The position numbers and the translations under genes are program-made. The notes beneath the pieces were generated by a model. The model was not told the origin of the DNA, did no database searches, and was given only the letters and a program-made list of their open reading frames with translations. Positions 26,448 to 34,216 of a stretch of DNA of 34,532 bases are shown piece after piece. Where the stretch lies: assembly GCA_003209225.1 (NCBI GenBank), contig QCRZ01000009.1, positions 1 through 34,532 on the forward strand, given 5' to 3'. Each line of letters begins with the position of its first letter. Position 1 is the first letter of the stretch. This DNA comes from Pelagibacteraceae bacterium AG-464-B04 (lineage in GTDB: Bacteria > Pseudomonadota > Alphaproteobacteria > Pelagibacterales > Pelagibacteraceae).

Positions 26448-27183
26448 TTTTTCCAATATTTATCCTGTTGTAAATCTTTACAGAAAAAAAAAAATTACTT
26501 CTGAAATAGTAACACAAATACTATTTGGAGAAACTTTTACTATTCTAAAAAAATTAAAGGATTGGTATAAAATAAAATTAGATAATGATAACTATATAGG
26601 TTATGTAAAGAAGAAAAAATTCGTTAAAAAATTAAAACTAACTCACAAAATTTCTGCCTTATCATCAAATATTTATAAAAAACCCTCTTCTGTTAGTAAG
26701 TTAAAAAAAAAACTACCCTTTTATTCCAAAATTTGTGTAAAAAAAAAAAAAGGTCCTTTTTCAAAATTTAATAATTATTGGATTAAAACCAAAGATCTTA
26801 AACCAATAAATTATAGGGATAAAAATATTTTTTCTAAGCTCAATTTATTTAAAGGAGTAAAATATAAATGGGGAGGAAAAAATTTTAATGGAATAGATTG
26901 TTCTGCTTTGGTTCAACTAATTTTAAATTATAATAATAAATATTGTCCAAGAGATACTAAGGACCAGTTAAAATTTTTTAAAAAGAGTATTAAATTAAAA
27001 AATATAAAAAAAAATGATTTAATTTTTTGGCAAGGTCATGTAGCTATTGTATTATCTAAACAAAAATTAATACATGCTTATGGACCCTTAAAAAAAGTCA
27101 TAATTATGAATGTGAATCATGCTATTAAGAGAATTGAAAGAACAGCTAACTTAAAAATAATTGGGATAAGAAGATTAAATTAG
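26437..27183 (+). CDS. NlpC/P60 family peptidase with SH3-like domains
   Basis: This 248-residue protein has one or two bacterial SH3-like domains at about residues 1-125 and a C-terminal NlpC/P60 domain. The catalytic cysteine is C155 in NGIDCSAL and the histidine is H201 in WQGHVAIVL, with a further polar residue expected around HAYGP. No signal peptide is seen, so it probably acts in the cytoplasm, like YkfC-type enzymes that trim recycled stem peptides. The GTG start at 26437 lies inside the end of the permease gene, an 11-base overlap, pointing to coupled expression. The protein is unusually rich in lysine. The next gene begins two bases after the stop. Confidence 0.88.
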   Translation: MKNNFSNIYPVVNLYRKKKITSEIVTQILFGETFTILKKLKDWYKIKLDNDNYIGYVKKKKFVKKLKLTHKISALSSNIYKKPSSVSKLKKKLPFYSKICVKKKKGPFSKFNNYWIKTKDLKPINYRDKNIFSKLNLFKGVKYKWGGKNFNGIDCSALVQLILNYNNKYCPRDTKDQLKFFKKSIKLKNIKKNDLIFWQGHVAIVLSKQKLIHAYGPLKKVIIMNVNHAIKRIERTANLKIIGIRRLN

Positions 27184-27185
27184 TT

Positions 27186-28751
27186 ATGGATGATTTAAAA
27201 TTAAAAGCAGAAAAAGAAGCACAGATAATAATAAATTATTTTCAAACTGGGGATTACATATCTGCCGAAGCCAAAGCCAAAAAATTAATTAAAAAACTTC
27301 CAGATTATGTAGCGATGTATAATGTTCTAGGTTTATGCTTACAGTCGCAAAGAAAATTTTCAGAAGCAATAAAATATTATACTGATGCTATTAAAATGAA
27401 CCCTGACTTTATTGTTGCAATAAATAACTTGGGAAACACATATCACATTATGGGTGATTTAAAAAAAGCTCAATCTTGTTTTGAAAAAGCAATAAGAATT
27501 AATTCTAAATTTACTCACGCAATATGTAATCTGGGAAATATAAAGAAAGAATTAAATGATTTTGGTGAAGCTATTAAACAATACAAGCTTGCACTAAGCA
27601 TAGATAATAAATTGGCCGTCGTTCATAACAATTTAGGAATGGCACTACAAAGTATTGGCAATTTTGAAGAATCAAAACAACATTTTGAATCTGCTTTAAA
27701 AATTAATCCTAAGTTCACAAGGGCTGACAGAAGTTTAAGTATGTCGTTAAAATATGACGTCGATAGTGCTCATTTAAAAAGTATGGAAAAAAAATTGCAA
27801 GATAATTCGCTAAATAGTTTTCAAAAAATTGAATTGTACTTTGGTTTAGGAAAAGCCTATGAAGAAATTAAGCATTATAAAAAATCTTTTGAACATTTTA
27901 AAATTGGTAATAAAATAAAAAGAGAAAATATCAAATATAAAATTAAAGATGATATTATTTTATTTCAAAATATAAAAAATTATTTTTCAAAAATTAAATT
28001 TAATAATTTTAAAAATTTAAACAATAGTAATAATAAAATGATTTTTATTTTAGGAATGCCTAGGTCCGGAACTACTTTAGTAGAACAAATAATTGCTAAT
28101 CACAAAGAAGTATATGGTGCTGGGGAATTAAAAGATCTTACTGAAGTTATTAAAGAAAATTTCTTTTCAAACAGTAAAATAAAATTTCCAGAAAAATTTG
28201 ATATAAAAAACAAAAATTTTTTCGCTAGTATGGGTAAAAAGTATTTAGAAAATTTAAACCGTTTTAACATAAATAAAGATTATATTACAGACAAAGCTCC
28301 ATTAAACTTTAGATGGATTGGTCTAATAAAACTAATTCTTCCTGAATCAAAAATAATTCACTGCATGAGAGATCCAAAAGATAATTGTTTATCTTTGTTT
28401 AAAAATGTTTTTGAAGGTCAATTAAATTTTTCATATAGCTTAGAGGAAATTGGAAAATTTCATAAACTTTATCAAAATCTCATGGATTTTTGGCAAAAAT
28501 TGCTTCCGGACTTTATCTATAATATTTCTTACGAAAAACTAGTGAGTAATCAAGAGGAGGAAACAAGAAAATTATTAGATTTTTGTAATTTAAATTGGGA
28601 TGAAAAATGTTTAAGTTTCTACAAAAATAAAAGAGGAATTATTACGGCCAGCTTTGCACAAGCAAGAAAACCTATTTATAAAAATTCAGTAAAATCCTGG
28701 AAAAACTATGAAAATGAACTTTTTCCATTATTTAAAATTTTGGATAATTAG
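27186..28751 (+). CDS. TPR-repeat sulfotransferase
   Basis: This 521-residue two-part protein has about five tetratricopeptide repeats at about residues 20-205, each with the spaced G/A/Y pattern (for example FSEAIKYYTDAIKMNPDF). A sulfotransferase domain follows from about residue 280. The PAPS-binding 5' loop is GMPRSGTTLVEQ near 290 and the 3'-phosphate loop is IHCMRDPKDNCLSLF near 395. Sulfotransferases move sulfate from PAPS to a hydroxyl or amine; the repeats may bind a protein acceptor. No signal peptide is seen, and no glycan or polysaccharide genes are adjacent, so the acceptor is unknown. It is the last gene of the trkH-led run and ends one base before the convergent tyrA. Confidence 0.9.
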   Translation: MDDLKLKAEKEAQIIINYFQTGDYISAEAKAKKLIKKLPDYVAMYNVLGLCLQSQRKFSEAIKYYTDAIKMNPDFIVAINNLGNTYHIMGDLKKAQSCFEKAIRINSKFTHAICNLGNIKKELNDFGEAIKQYKLALSIDNKLAVVHNNLGMALQSIGNFEESKQHFESALKINPKFTRADRSLSMSLKYDVDSAHLKSMEKKLQDNSLNSFQKIELYFGLGKAYEEIKHYKKSFEHFKIGNKIKRENIKYKIKDDIILFQNIKNYFSKIKFNNFKNLNNSNNKMIFILGMPRSGTTLVEQIIANHKEVYGAGELKDLTEVIKENFFSNSKIKFPEKFDIKNKNFFASMGKKYLENLNRFNINKDYITDKAPLNFRWIGLIKLILPESKIIHCMRDPKDNCLSLFKNVFEGQLNFSYSLEEIGKFHKLYQNLMDFWQKLLPDFIYNISYEKLVSNQEEETRKLLDFCNLNWDEKCLSFYKNKRGIITASFAQARKPIYKNSVKSWKNYENELFPLFKILDN

Positions 28752-28752
28752 T

Positions 28753-29649
28753 TTATCTACCAAAGTTAGGCTTACTAATATCTTGTCCTGCTTTGATTAT
28801 ATCTTTTCTAATTTTTTTTGTCTTAGTAAAAATTTTTTCTAACTTTTTACCATCCTCATTTTCTATAGCTTTCTTTAATTTCTTTAAATTTACGATAAAT
28901 TTATCTATTGTTGTTGAGGTGTTTTTTTTATTTTGAATAAAAATATCTCTCCACATTATAGGATTAGATGAAGCTATTCTTGTAAAATCTCTTAAGCCAC
29001 CAGCGCTATACTTTATGATAGCAGATTTTTTTTTGTCTTGAATACTTATTGAGGTGTTTACAATGTTGTAGGCTATTAAGTGTGGAACATGGCTAGTAAT
29101 AGTTAAAATGTAATCGTGTTTTTTAGCATCCATAATATCAACTTTACTTCCTATTTTTTTCCAAAATAATTTAAGTTTTTTAATATCTTTTTTTTTTGCT
29201 TTTTTGCTTGGTGTAAGAATGCACCATCTATTTTTAAATAATTCAGAAAATCCAAAATCTGGTCCACTTTTTTCTGTACCCGCAATAGGATGGGATGGTA
29301 TCCAAGAAATATTTTTTGGTATCTTTTTTTCTATTAGATTAATTGCTTTTTCTTTAACTGAACCAACATCAGTTAATATTGTTCCTTTTTTAAGAGAATC
29401 TTTAATTTTAAAAATTATATTTTCATAACTACTTAGGGGTGCGGCAATAATAATTAAATCAGATTCTTTGGCCATTGCTTGCGTATCTGTGCTTGAGTCA
29501 TCAACTATTTTTAGCCTAACCACTTTTCTATTTAATATATTTGATCTATTAGATGAAACTGTTCTTTGTGAAAGATTGTATTTTTTTATTGCTCTCGCTA
29601 GGGATGATCCGATTAAACCGCATCCTATTATACAAATTTTTTTAAACAT
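28753..29649 (-). CDS. tyrA: Prephenate/arogenate dehydrogenase
   Basis: This 298-residue NAD(P)-dependent dehydrogenase of tyrosine synthesis converts prephenate or arogenate by oxidative decarboxylation. The Rossmann motif GCGLIGSSLA is at residues 9-18. The catalytic region includes SHPIAGTEKSGP, with the conserved histidine, and TSHVPHLIAYN. It lacks a chorismate mutase or ACT domain, as expected for this length. The start overlaps the hisC stop by one base (TAATG), so the two are co-translated. The preferred substrate, prephenate or arogenate, cannot be read from the sequence. Confidence 0.94.
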   Translation of the reverse strand: MFKKICIIGCGLIGSSLARAIKKYNLSQRTVSSNRSNILNRKVVRLKIVDDSSTDTQAMAKESDLIIIAAPLSSYENIIFKIKDSLKKGTILTDVGSVKEKAINLIEKKIPKNISWIPSHPIAGTEKSGPDFGFSELFKNRWCILTPSKKAKKKDIKKLKLFWKKIGSKVDIMDAKKHDYILTITSHVPHLIAYNIVNTSISIQDKKKSAIIKYSAGGLRDFTRIASSNPIMWRDIFIQNKKNTSTTIDKFIVNLKKLKKAIENEDGKKLEKIFTKTKKIRKDIIKAGQDISKPNFGR

Positions 29650-30740
29650 TATTTAAAAATACTCCTAATACACTCAATAAAACAATCATTTGATTTATTG
29701 TCTCCAATCGTAAGCCGTAAAGCATTTGGTATTTTGTATTGTGTCATTTTTCTTAAAATAATACCTTTTTTTATTAACTTTTCAAAAACTTCTTCTGAAT
29801 TTTTTTTTGTTTTATTGAAATGCATCAGAAAAAAATTAGCTGTGAATTCATTTGTTTGAATTTTATATTCATTTAAAACAGAAAAAATTTTTTTAGACCA
29901 TAGTTTATTATGTTGAAACGCTTTTTCTATCCATTCATTGTCTGCTATAGCTTCCATGCCTGCTGAGAGCGCTGCCCTGTTTACGTTAAAAGGAGGTTTA
30001 ATTTGATACATTGAGTCAATAATATTTTTCGAAGAATATCCCCAGCCCAATCTTAGCCCGGCAAGACCATAAATTTTTGAAAATGTTCTTGTTATTAAAA
30101 CATTTTTTTCATCTTTAAAAAGATCCAACCCAGAGGTAAAATCTTTTTTATCTAAAAAATCATAATAGGCATCATCAATTACTAATAAAATATCATTTCT
30201 AAGTTTTTGCCTTAAATTAATCATCTCACTACTAGTTAAATAGGTTCCGGTAGGATTATTGGGATTAGCAATAAATACTATTTTTGTTCTGTCGGAAACT
30301 TTTTTTAAAATTTCGTCAACTGATGCTTTAAAATTTTTTTCTGGAGCCAGTATAACTTTGGCTTTATAAAGAGAAGCATATATTCTGTGCATAATAAATC
30401 CATGCTCTGTTACTATAACCTCATCTTCGGGCTCTATAAATAATTGACATGTTAAATCAAATATTTGGTCAGATCCAGCCCCACATATAATCCTTTCTGC
30501 ATTAATATTAAATTTTTTTGATATTACGTCTCTTAATGAAGAAGAGTCGGATTCAGGATATTTAAAAATTATATTTTTTTCTTTCTCAAATGCCTGAATT
30601 GCTTTTGGGCTTGGTCCTAGAGCAGATTCATTTGCAGATAATTTAATTGGATTATCTATTTTATTTAACTTAGATAATCCACCTTCATATCTCTCGATAT
30701 TTAGTTTTTTTGGTTTTGGTAAAATCATAGTTTTATTCAA
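29649..30740 (-). CDS. hisC: Histidinol-phosphate aminotransferase (probably also aromatic)
   Basis: This 363-residue PLP-dependent class I/II aminotransferase has the Schiff-base lysine K222 in TFSKIYGLAGLRLGWG. NPNNPTGTYL, DDAYYDFL and a C-terminal RLTIGD segment (arginine for the substrate carboxylate) are present. It converts imidazole acetol phosphate to histidinol phosphate. Its coupling to tyrA suggests a second role on aromatic keto acids, a known dual function of HisC in several bacteria. It is divergent from the metX operon. Confidence 0.94.
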   Translation of the reverse strand: MNKTMILPKPKKLNIERYEGGLSKLNKIDNPIKLSANESALGPSPKAIQAFEKEKNIIFKYPESDSSSLRDVISKKFNINAERIICGAGSDQIFDLTCQLFIEPEDEVIVTEHGFIMHRIYASLYKAKVILAPEKNFKASVDEILKKVSDRTKIVFIANPNNPTGTYLTSSEMINLRQKLRNDILLVIDDAYYDFLDKKDFTSGLDLFKDEKNVLITRTFSKIYGLAGLRLGWGYSSKNIIDSMYQIKPPFNVNRAALSAGMEAIADNEWIEKAFQHNKLWSKKIFSVLNEYKIQTNEFTANFFLMHFNKTKKNSEEVFEKLIKKGIILRKMTQYKIPNALRLTIGDNKSNDCFIECIRSIFK

Positions 30741-30801
30741 TATAATTTGTAAAGCTAATTACTATATACGTAGTTTGGTAGCAAAATAAATACAACGCAA
30801 A

Positions 30802-30830
30802 TTGACAAAAGTCTTGGTTTTTAGTACAAA
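30802..30830 (+). promoter_or_regulatory. Sigma-70 promoter of the metX operon
   Basis: A perfect -35 TTGACA (30802-30807) and a -10 TACAAA (30825-30830) are separated by exactly 17 bases. Transcription would start at about 30836-30838, right at the first bases of the SAM-II aptamer. Confidence 0.8.
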
Positions 30831-30833
30831 ATG

Positions 30834-30887
30834 TTTGCGCTGATTTAACTGAATTGCGAGCGCTTAAAAAAAAGCAGCTAAAAAGGG
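30834..30887 (+). ncRNA. SAM-II riboswitch (metX leader)
   Basis: The segment follows the SAM-II pattern known from metagenomic metX leaders. It has P1 GCGCT/AGCGC (30837-30841 with 30859-30863), the conserved loop TGATTTAAC, the loop segment TTGC (30854-30857), and the invariant 3' strand AGCTAAAAAGGG. TTGC can pair with GCAG (30874-30877) to form the pseudoknot helix. SAM-II aptamers fold as an H-type pseudoknot around SAM and turn off methionine genes. It sits directly after a strong promoter and upstream of metX, the expected gene. The identification is by recall of the consensus and by base pairing. Confidence 0.92.
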
Positions 30888-30892
30888 TTTTT

Positions 30893-30917
30893 GCCCAGTC
30901 TAGCTGGGCTTTTTTTT
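30893..30917 (+). terminator. Intrinsic terminator in the metX leader (riboswitch expression platform)
   Basis: A six-pair stem GCCCAG/CTGGGC (30893-30898 with 30904-30909) closes a five-base loop and is followed by eight T residues (30910-30917). It lies between the SAM-II aptamer and the metX start, so it should cut transcription before metX. The bases CAGCTA of the aptamer (30875-30880) are complementary to TAGCTG (30901-30906), and GGG (30885-30887) to CCC (30894-30896). An alternative antiterminator is therefore possible. Confidence 0.85.
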
Positions 30918-30931
30918 ATTTGTGACCAAAA

Positions 30932-32071
30932 ATGAACAATAAAATAAAAAATATAAAAAAATTAATTGTTAAAGATTCTCTTGAGCTTGATTGTGGGAAG
31001 TTAATTAAAAATTTTTCTATAGCTTATGAAACGTATGGAACCTTAAATAAAAACAAAAGTAATGCTATACTTGTTTTTCATGCTTTAACAGGTGATCAGT
31101 TTGTTACAAATATTAATCCAGTAACTAATAGAGAAGGATGGTGGGCAACTGCAGTCGGTCCTGGAAAAGCAATTGATACTAATAAGTATTTTATCATTTG
31201 TTCAAATGTTTTGGCTGGGTGTATGGGTAGCTTCGGACCAGGAGAAATCAATCCAGAAACTAACGAATTATTTGGCACTACATTTCCAATTATTACAATT
31301 AAAGATATGGTCAAAGCCCAAATATATTTATTAAAATATTTGGGAATTGAAAAATTACTTTCAGTTGCCGGGGGATCTATGGGTGGTATGCAAGTTCTGC
31401 AATTTAGTTCTTTATATCCTGACAAGACCTATTCAGCTATCCCGATTGCATGTAGCGCAAGCCATTCGGCACAAAACATAGCGTTAAATGAATTGGGTCG
31501 ACAAGCAATCATGGCAGATCCTAATTGGAATAAAGGTAATTACTTTAAAACAGATTTATCTCCTAATAAAGGTCTTGCTGTTGCTAGAATGGCAGCTCAT
31601 ATAACTTATCTTTCTAAAAAAGGTCTTCAGGAAAAATTTGGAAGAAAATTACAAGAAAAAGGTAGTTTAAAATTTAGTTTTGATGCTGATTTTCAAATAG
31701 AAAGCTATCTTCGTTATCAAGGATCAAATTTTGTAGATAGATTTGATGCAAATAGTTACCTTTATATTACCAGGGCTATGGATTATTTTGATTTAGAAAA
31801 ACAATTTAATGGTAATTTATCGCTCGCTTTTAAAAACACTAAAACTAAATTTTGTGTAATTTCATTTTCATCTGATTGGCTCTACCCTACAGCAGAAAAT
31901 AAAGAAATTGTTATAGCCTTAAATGCTTGTGGAGCAAATGTAAGCTTTGTTGAAGTAAATTCAGACAAAGGCCATGACTCTTTCTTGCTAAATGTTCCTG
32001 AATTTTTAAAAACTCTAAGTGAATTTTTAAATTCAATATATAATGAAGTAAGTAATGAAAAAAGAATTTGA
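30932..32071 (+). CDS. metX: Homoserine O-acetyltransferase
   Basis: This 379-residue alpha/beta hydrolase-fold enzyme activates homoserine with an acyl group from acetyl-CoA (succinyl-CoA in some homologues) at the entry to methionine synthesis. The nucleophile S149 lies in AGGSMGGMQ, the aspartate in [10 protein letters not shown] and the histidine in [18 protein letters not shown] is the oxyanion-side segment. The gene lies behind a promoter, a SAM-II riboswitch and a terminator, and is expected to be repressed when SAM is plentiful. It overlaps metW by 17 bases. Confidence 0.96.
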   Translation: MNNKIKNIKKLIVKDSLELDCGKLIKNFSIAYETYGTLNKNKSNAILVFHALTGDQFVTNINPVTNREGWWATAVGPGKAIDTNKYFIICSNVLAGCMGSFGPGEINPETNELFGTTFPIITIKDMVKAQIYLLKYLGIEKLLSVAGGSMGGMQVLQFSSLYPDKTYSAIPIACSASHSAQNIALNELGRQAIMADPNWNKGNYFKTDLSPNKGLAVARMAAHITYLSKKGLQEKFGRKLQEKGSLKFSFDADFQIESYLRYQGSNFVDRFDANSYLYITRAMDYFDLEKQFNGNLSLAFKNTKTKFCVISFSSDWLYPTAENKEIVIALNACGANVSFVEVNSDKGHDSFLLNVPEFLKTLSEFLNSIYNEVSNEKRI

Positions 32072-32648
32072 AGTAATTTCTCAAATAATACAGAACAATA
32101 AAAAAGTATTAGATGTTGGCTGTGGAGATGGGACCTTAATGCAATTTCTAAAATTAAATCAACAAAATAATGTTAGAGGGTTAGAGCCTCAAAAAAAATT
32201 AGTACAAAAATGTATTTCTAAAGGTCTATCTGTTATTGAAGGTGATGCAGAAAAAGAATTGATTCAATTTCCCGAAAAATCATTTGATTATGTTGTTCTT
32301 AGTCAAACACTTCAAGCCTTTATTGCTCCCGAAGAAGTGCTTAAGCAATTGTTAAGAGTTGGCAAACAAACTATTGTTTCGATACCTAATTTTGGATATT
32401 GGAAAGTTCGTCTTCATTTATTGTTTAAAGGAACAATGCCTGTAACTAATAATTTGCCAAACCAGTGGTATGACACACCAAACTTACACATGTGTACAAT
32501 TCAAGATTTTGTTAATTTTTGTAAAGAAAAAAATATAAAAATAGATAGATCATTATGTTTAACCAATGAAAAAATTTCCGAGATTACGAATAAAAATATG
32601 TTTTATAAAAATATTTTTTCACATCTTGGAATATTTCTTATACAATAA
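32055..32648 (+). CDS. metW: Methionine biosynthesis protein MetW
   Basis: This 197-residue protein has a class I methyltransferase-like fold, with the SAM-binding signature [12 protein letters not shown] at about residues 19-30. It matches MetW in length and in the [18 protein letters not shown] segment. In several Proteobacteria MetW is needed together with MetX for homoserine acyltransferase activity. Its 17-base overlap with metX fits an obligate partnership. Whether it methylates anything is unknown. Confidence 0.95.
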   Translation: MKKEFEVISQIIQNNKKVLDVGCGDGTLMQFLKLNQQNNVRGLEPQKKLVQKCISKGLSVIEGDAEKELIQFPEKSFDYVVLSQTLQAFIAPEEVLKQLLRVGKQTIVSIPNFGYWKVRLHLLFKGTMPVTNNLPNQWYDTPNLHMCTIQDFVNFCKEKNIKIDRSLCLTNEKISEITNKNMFYKNIFSHLGIFLIQ

Positions 32649-32654
32649 ATAATT

Positions 32655-33416
32655 ATGCGAGTTGATTTAATATCTTGTTTAGTGGATAATTATGCATATG
32701 TTATTAACAATGACGCTTCTAAAACAGTAGGAGTAGTCGACCCTTCTGAAGCTTCTCCTGTTATTTCGTTCCTAGAAAAAAAAAATTTACATTTAAATTA
32801 TATATTAAATACTCATCATCATTATGATCATATTGGTGGAAACCTTGAATTAAAAAAAAAATATAATGCAGAAATAGTTGGTTTTGCTGATGACAAATAC
32901 AGAATACCAGGTATAGACATAACTCTTAGAAATAATGATGACTGGAATTTTGGCAATTCTTCTGTAAAAATATTACATATTCCAGGTCATACTTCTGGCC
33001 ATATATGTTTTTTTTTTAAAAATGAAAAAATTGCTTTTACAGGGGATACTTTGTTTTCACTAGGATGTGGAAGAATTTTTGAGGGTAATCATAAACAAAT
33101 GTTAAAATCATTGGATAAAATAAAAAAACTTCCAAAAAATACAAAAATTTATTGTGGCCATGAATATTCTCATAAAAACGCGCTATTTTGCATGAAGTAT
33201 GATGTTGGTAATATTAATTTAAAAAAAAAATATGAAAAAATAAAACAATTAAGATTAAAAGGTTTACCAACTATACCTACGGTTTTGGATGAAGAATTAA
33301 AGTCAAATATCTTTTTGAGATGCGATCAAGAGGCACTAAAAGTTAAATTAAAGATGAAAAACGTAGAAGATTATAAAGTTTTTACAAAAATAAGAGATTT
33401 AAAGGATAATTTTTGA
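32655..33416 (+). CDS. gloB: Hydroxyacylglutathione hydrolase (glyoxalase II)
   Basis: This 253-residue metallo-beta-lactamase-fold hydrolase splits S-lactoylglutathione in methylglyoxal detoxification. The metal ligands are visible in THHHYDHIGG (H54, H56, D58, H59), IPGHTSGHI, FTGDTLF and CGHEYS. The C-terminal region carries the glyoxalase II substrate-binding extension, with lysine-rich segments. It follows metW by 6 bases and is the last gene of the metX operon. Confidence 0.94.
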   Translation: MRVDLISCLVDNYAYVINNDASKTVGVVDPSEASPVISFLEKKNLHLNYILNTHHHYDHIGGNLELKKKYNAEIVGFADDKYRIPGIDITLRNNDDWNFGNSSVKILHIPGHTSGHICFFFKNEKIAFTGDTLFSLGCGRIFEGNHKQMLKSLDKIKKLPKNTKIYCGHEYSHKNALFCMKYDVGNINLKKKYEKIKQLRLKGLPTIPTVLDEELKSNIFLRCDQEALKVKLKMKNVEDYKVFTKIRDLKDNF

Positions 33417-33429
33417 TCATTGTTAGAAC

Positions 33430-33457
33430 TTGACATAAACATCTATAAAGTTATATT
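33430..33457 (+). promoter_or_regulatory. Sigma-70 promoter for rplU-rpmA-obgE
   Basis: TTGACA (33430-33435) and TATATT (33452-33457) are separated by 16 bases. The -10 ends 30 bases before the rplU start. Both boxes are near consensus, as expected for ribosomal protein genes. Confidence 0.75.
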
Positions 33458-33487
33458 CCCCGTACTTTCAACTATGAAATTAGAAAA

Positions 33488-33937
33488 ATGTCTTTTGCAG
33501 TTATTCAAACAGGTGGTAAACAATATAAGGTTTCAACAAGTGAAATTCTTAAAATTGAAAGACTTAACGATAAAGTAGGAACAACGGTTGAGTTCAAAAA
33601 TGTTCTATTTTTGAATGATGATCAAAATACAGAAATAGGTAATCCAACTATAAAAGGTGCCAAAGTTGAAGCAACTATTTTAAAAAATAATAAAAATAGA
33701 ACTGTTTTGGTCTTTAAAAAAAGAAGAAGAAAAAATTCAAGAAAAAAATATGGTCATAGACAGCAAGTATCTTTAATTCAAATTACTAAAATTTTTTCAA
33801 AAGATGGAAAAATTATTGCTGACAGTGAGTTAACAAAAAAAATAAGTAAGCAACAAATAAAAAAAACTTTACCTGAAAATACAAAAAAAACTATTAAAAG
33901 TATAAAAAATAAACCTGTTATAAGTAAAAAAAAATGA
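33488..33937 (+). CDS. rplU: 50S ribosomal protein L21 with basic C-terminal extension
   Basis: This large-subunit protein starts SFAVIQTGGKQYKVS and carries the basic KKRRRKNSRKKYGHRQ segment that marks L21. The core ends at about residue 103. A further tail of about 45 residues is rich in lysine (KKTIKSIKNKPVISKKK) and looks disordered. The usual L21 is about 103 residues, so the total of 149 reflects this extension. It precedes rpmA by 24 bases in the conserved rplU-rpmA-obgE order. Confidence 0.97.
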   Translation: MSFAVIQTGGKQYKVSTSEILKIERLNDKVGTTVEFKNVLFLNDDQNTEIGNPTIKGAKVEATILKNNKNRTVLVFKKRRRKNSRKKYGHRQQVSLIQITKIFSKDGKIIADSELTKKISKQQIKKTLPENTKKTIKSIKNKPVISKKK

Positions 33938-33961
33938 TAGGATATTTGTAGGATATTTACA

Positions 33962-34216
33962 ATGGCAACAAAAAAAGCAGGTGGATCATCAAGTAATGGT
34001 AGGGATAGTGCTGGACGAAGGCTTGGAGTTAAAAAATACGCAGGCCAAATAGTTTTTCCGGGTAACATAATTGTAAGGCAAAGAGGTACAAAAATTCACC
34101 CGGGGAGTCATGTTGGCATGGGAAAAGATCATTCAATTTATTCCTTAATTAAAGGGAAAGTTGAGTTTAAAAAAATAAAATCTGATAGAACATCCGTTTC
34201 CGTAAAACCCAATTAA
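33962..34216 (+). CDS. rpmA: 50S ribosomal protein L27
   Basis: This 84-residue ribosomal protein has an N-terminus that reaches the peptidyl-transferase centre. The start [20 protein letters not shown] and the following [15 protein letters not shown] are diagnostic. The N-terminus has no Firmicutes-type cleavable extension. The upstream gap holds a duplicated TAGGATATTT (33938-33947 and 33949-33958), which includes the likely ribosome-binding site. Confidence 0.98.
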   Translation: MATKKAGGSSSNGRDSAGRRLGVKKYAGQIVFPGNIIVRQRGTKIHPGSHVGMGKDHSIYSLIKGKVEFKKIKSDRTSVSVKPN

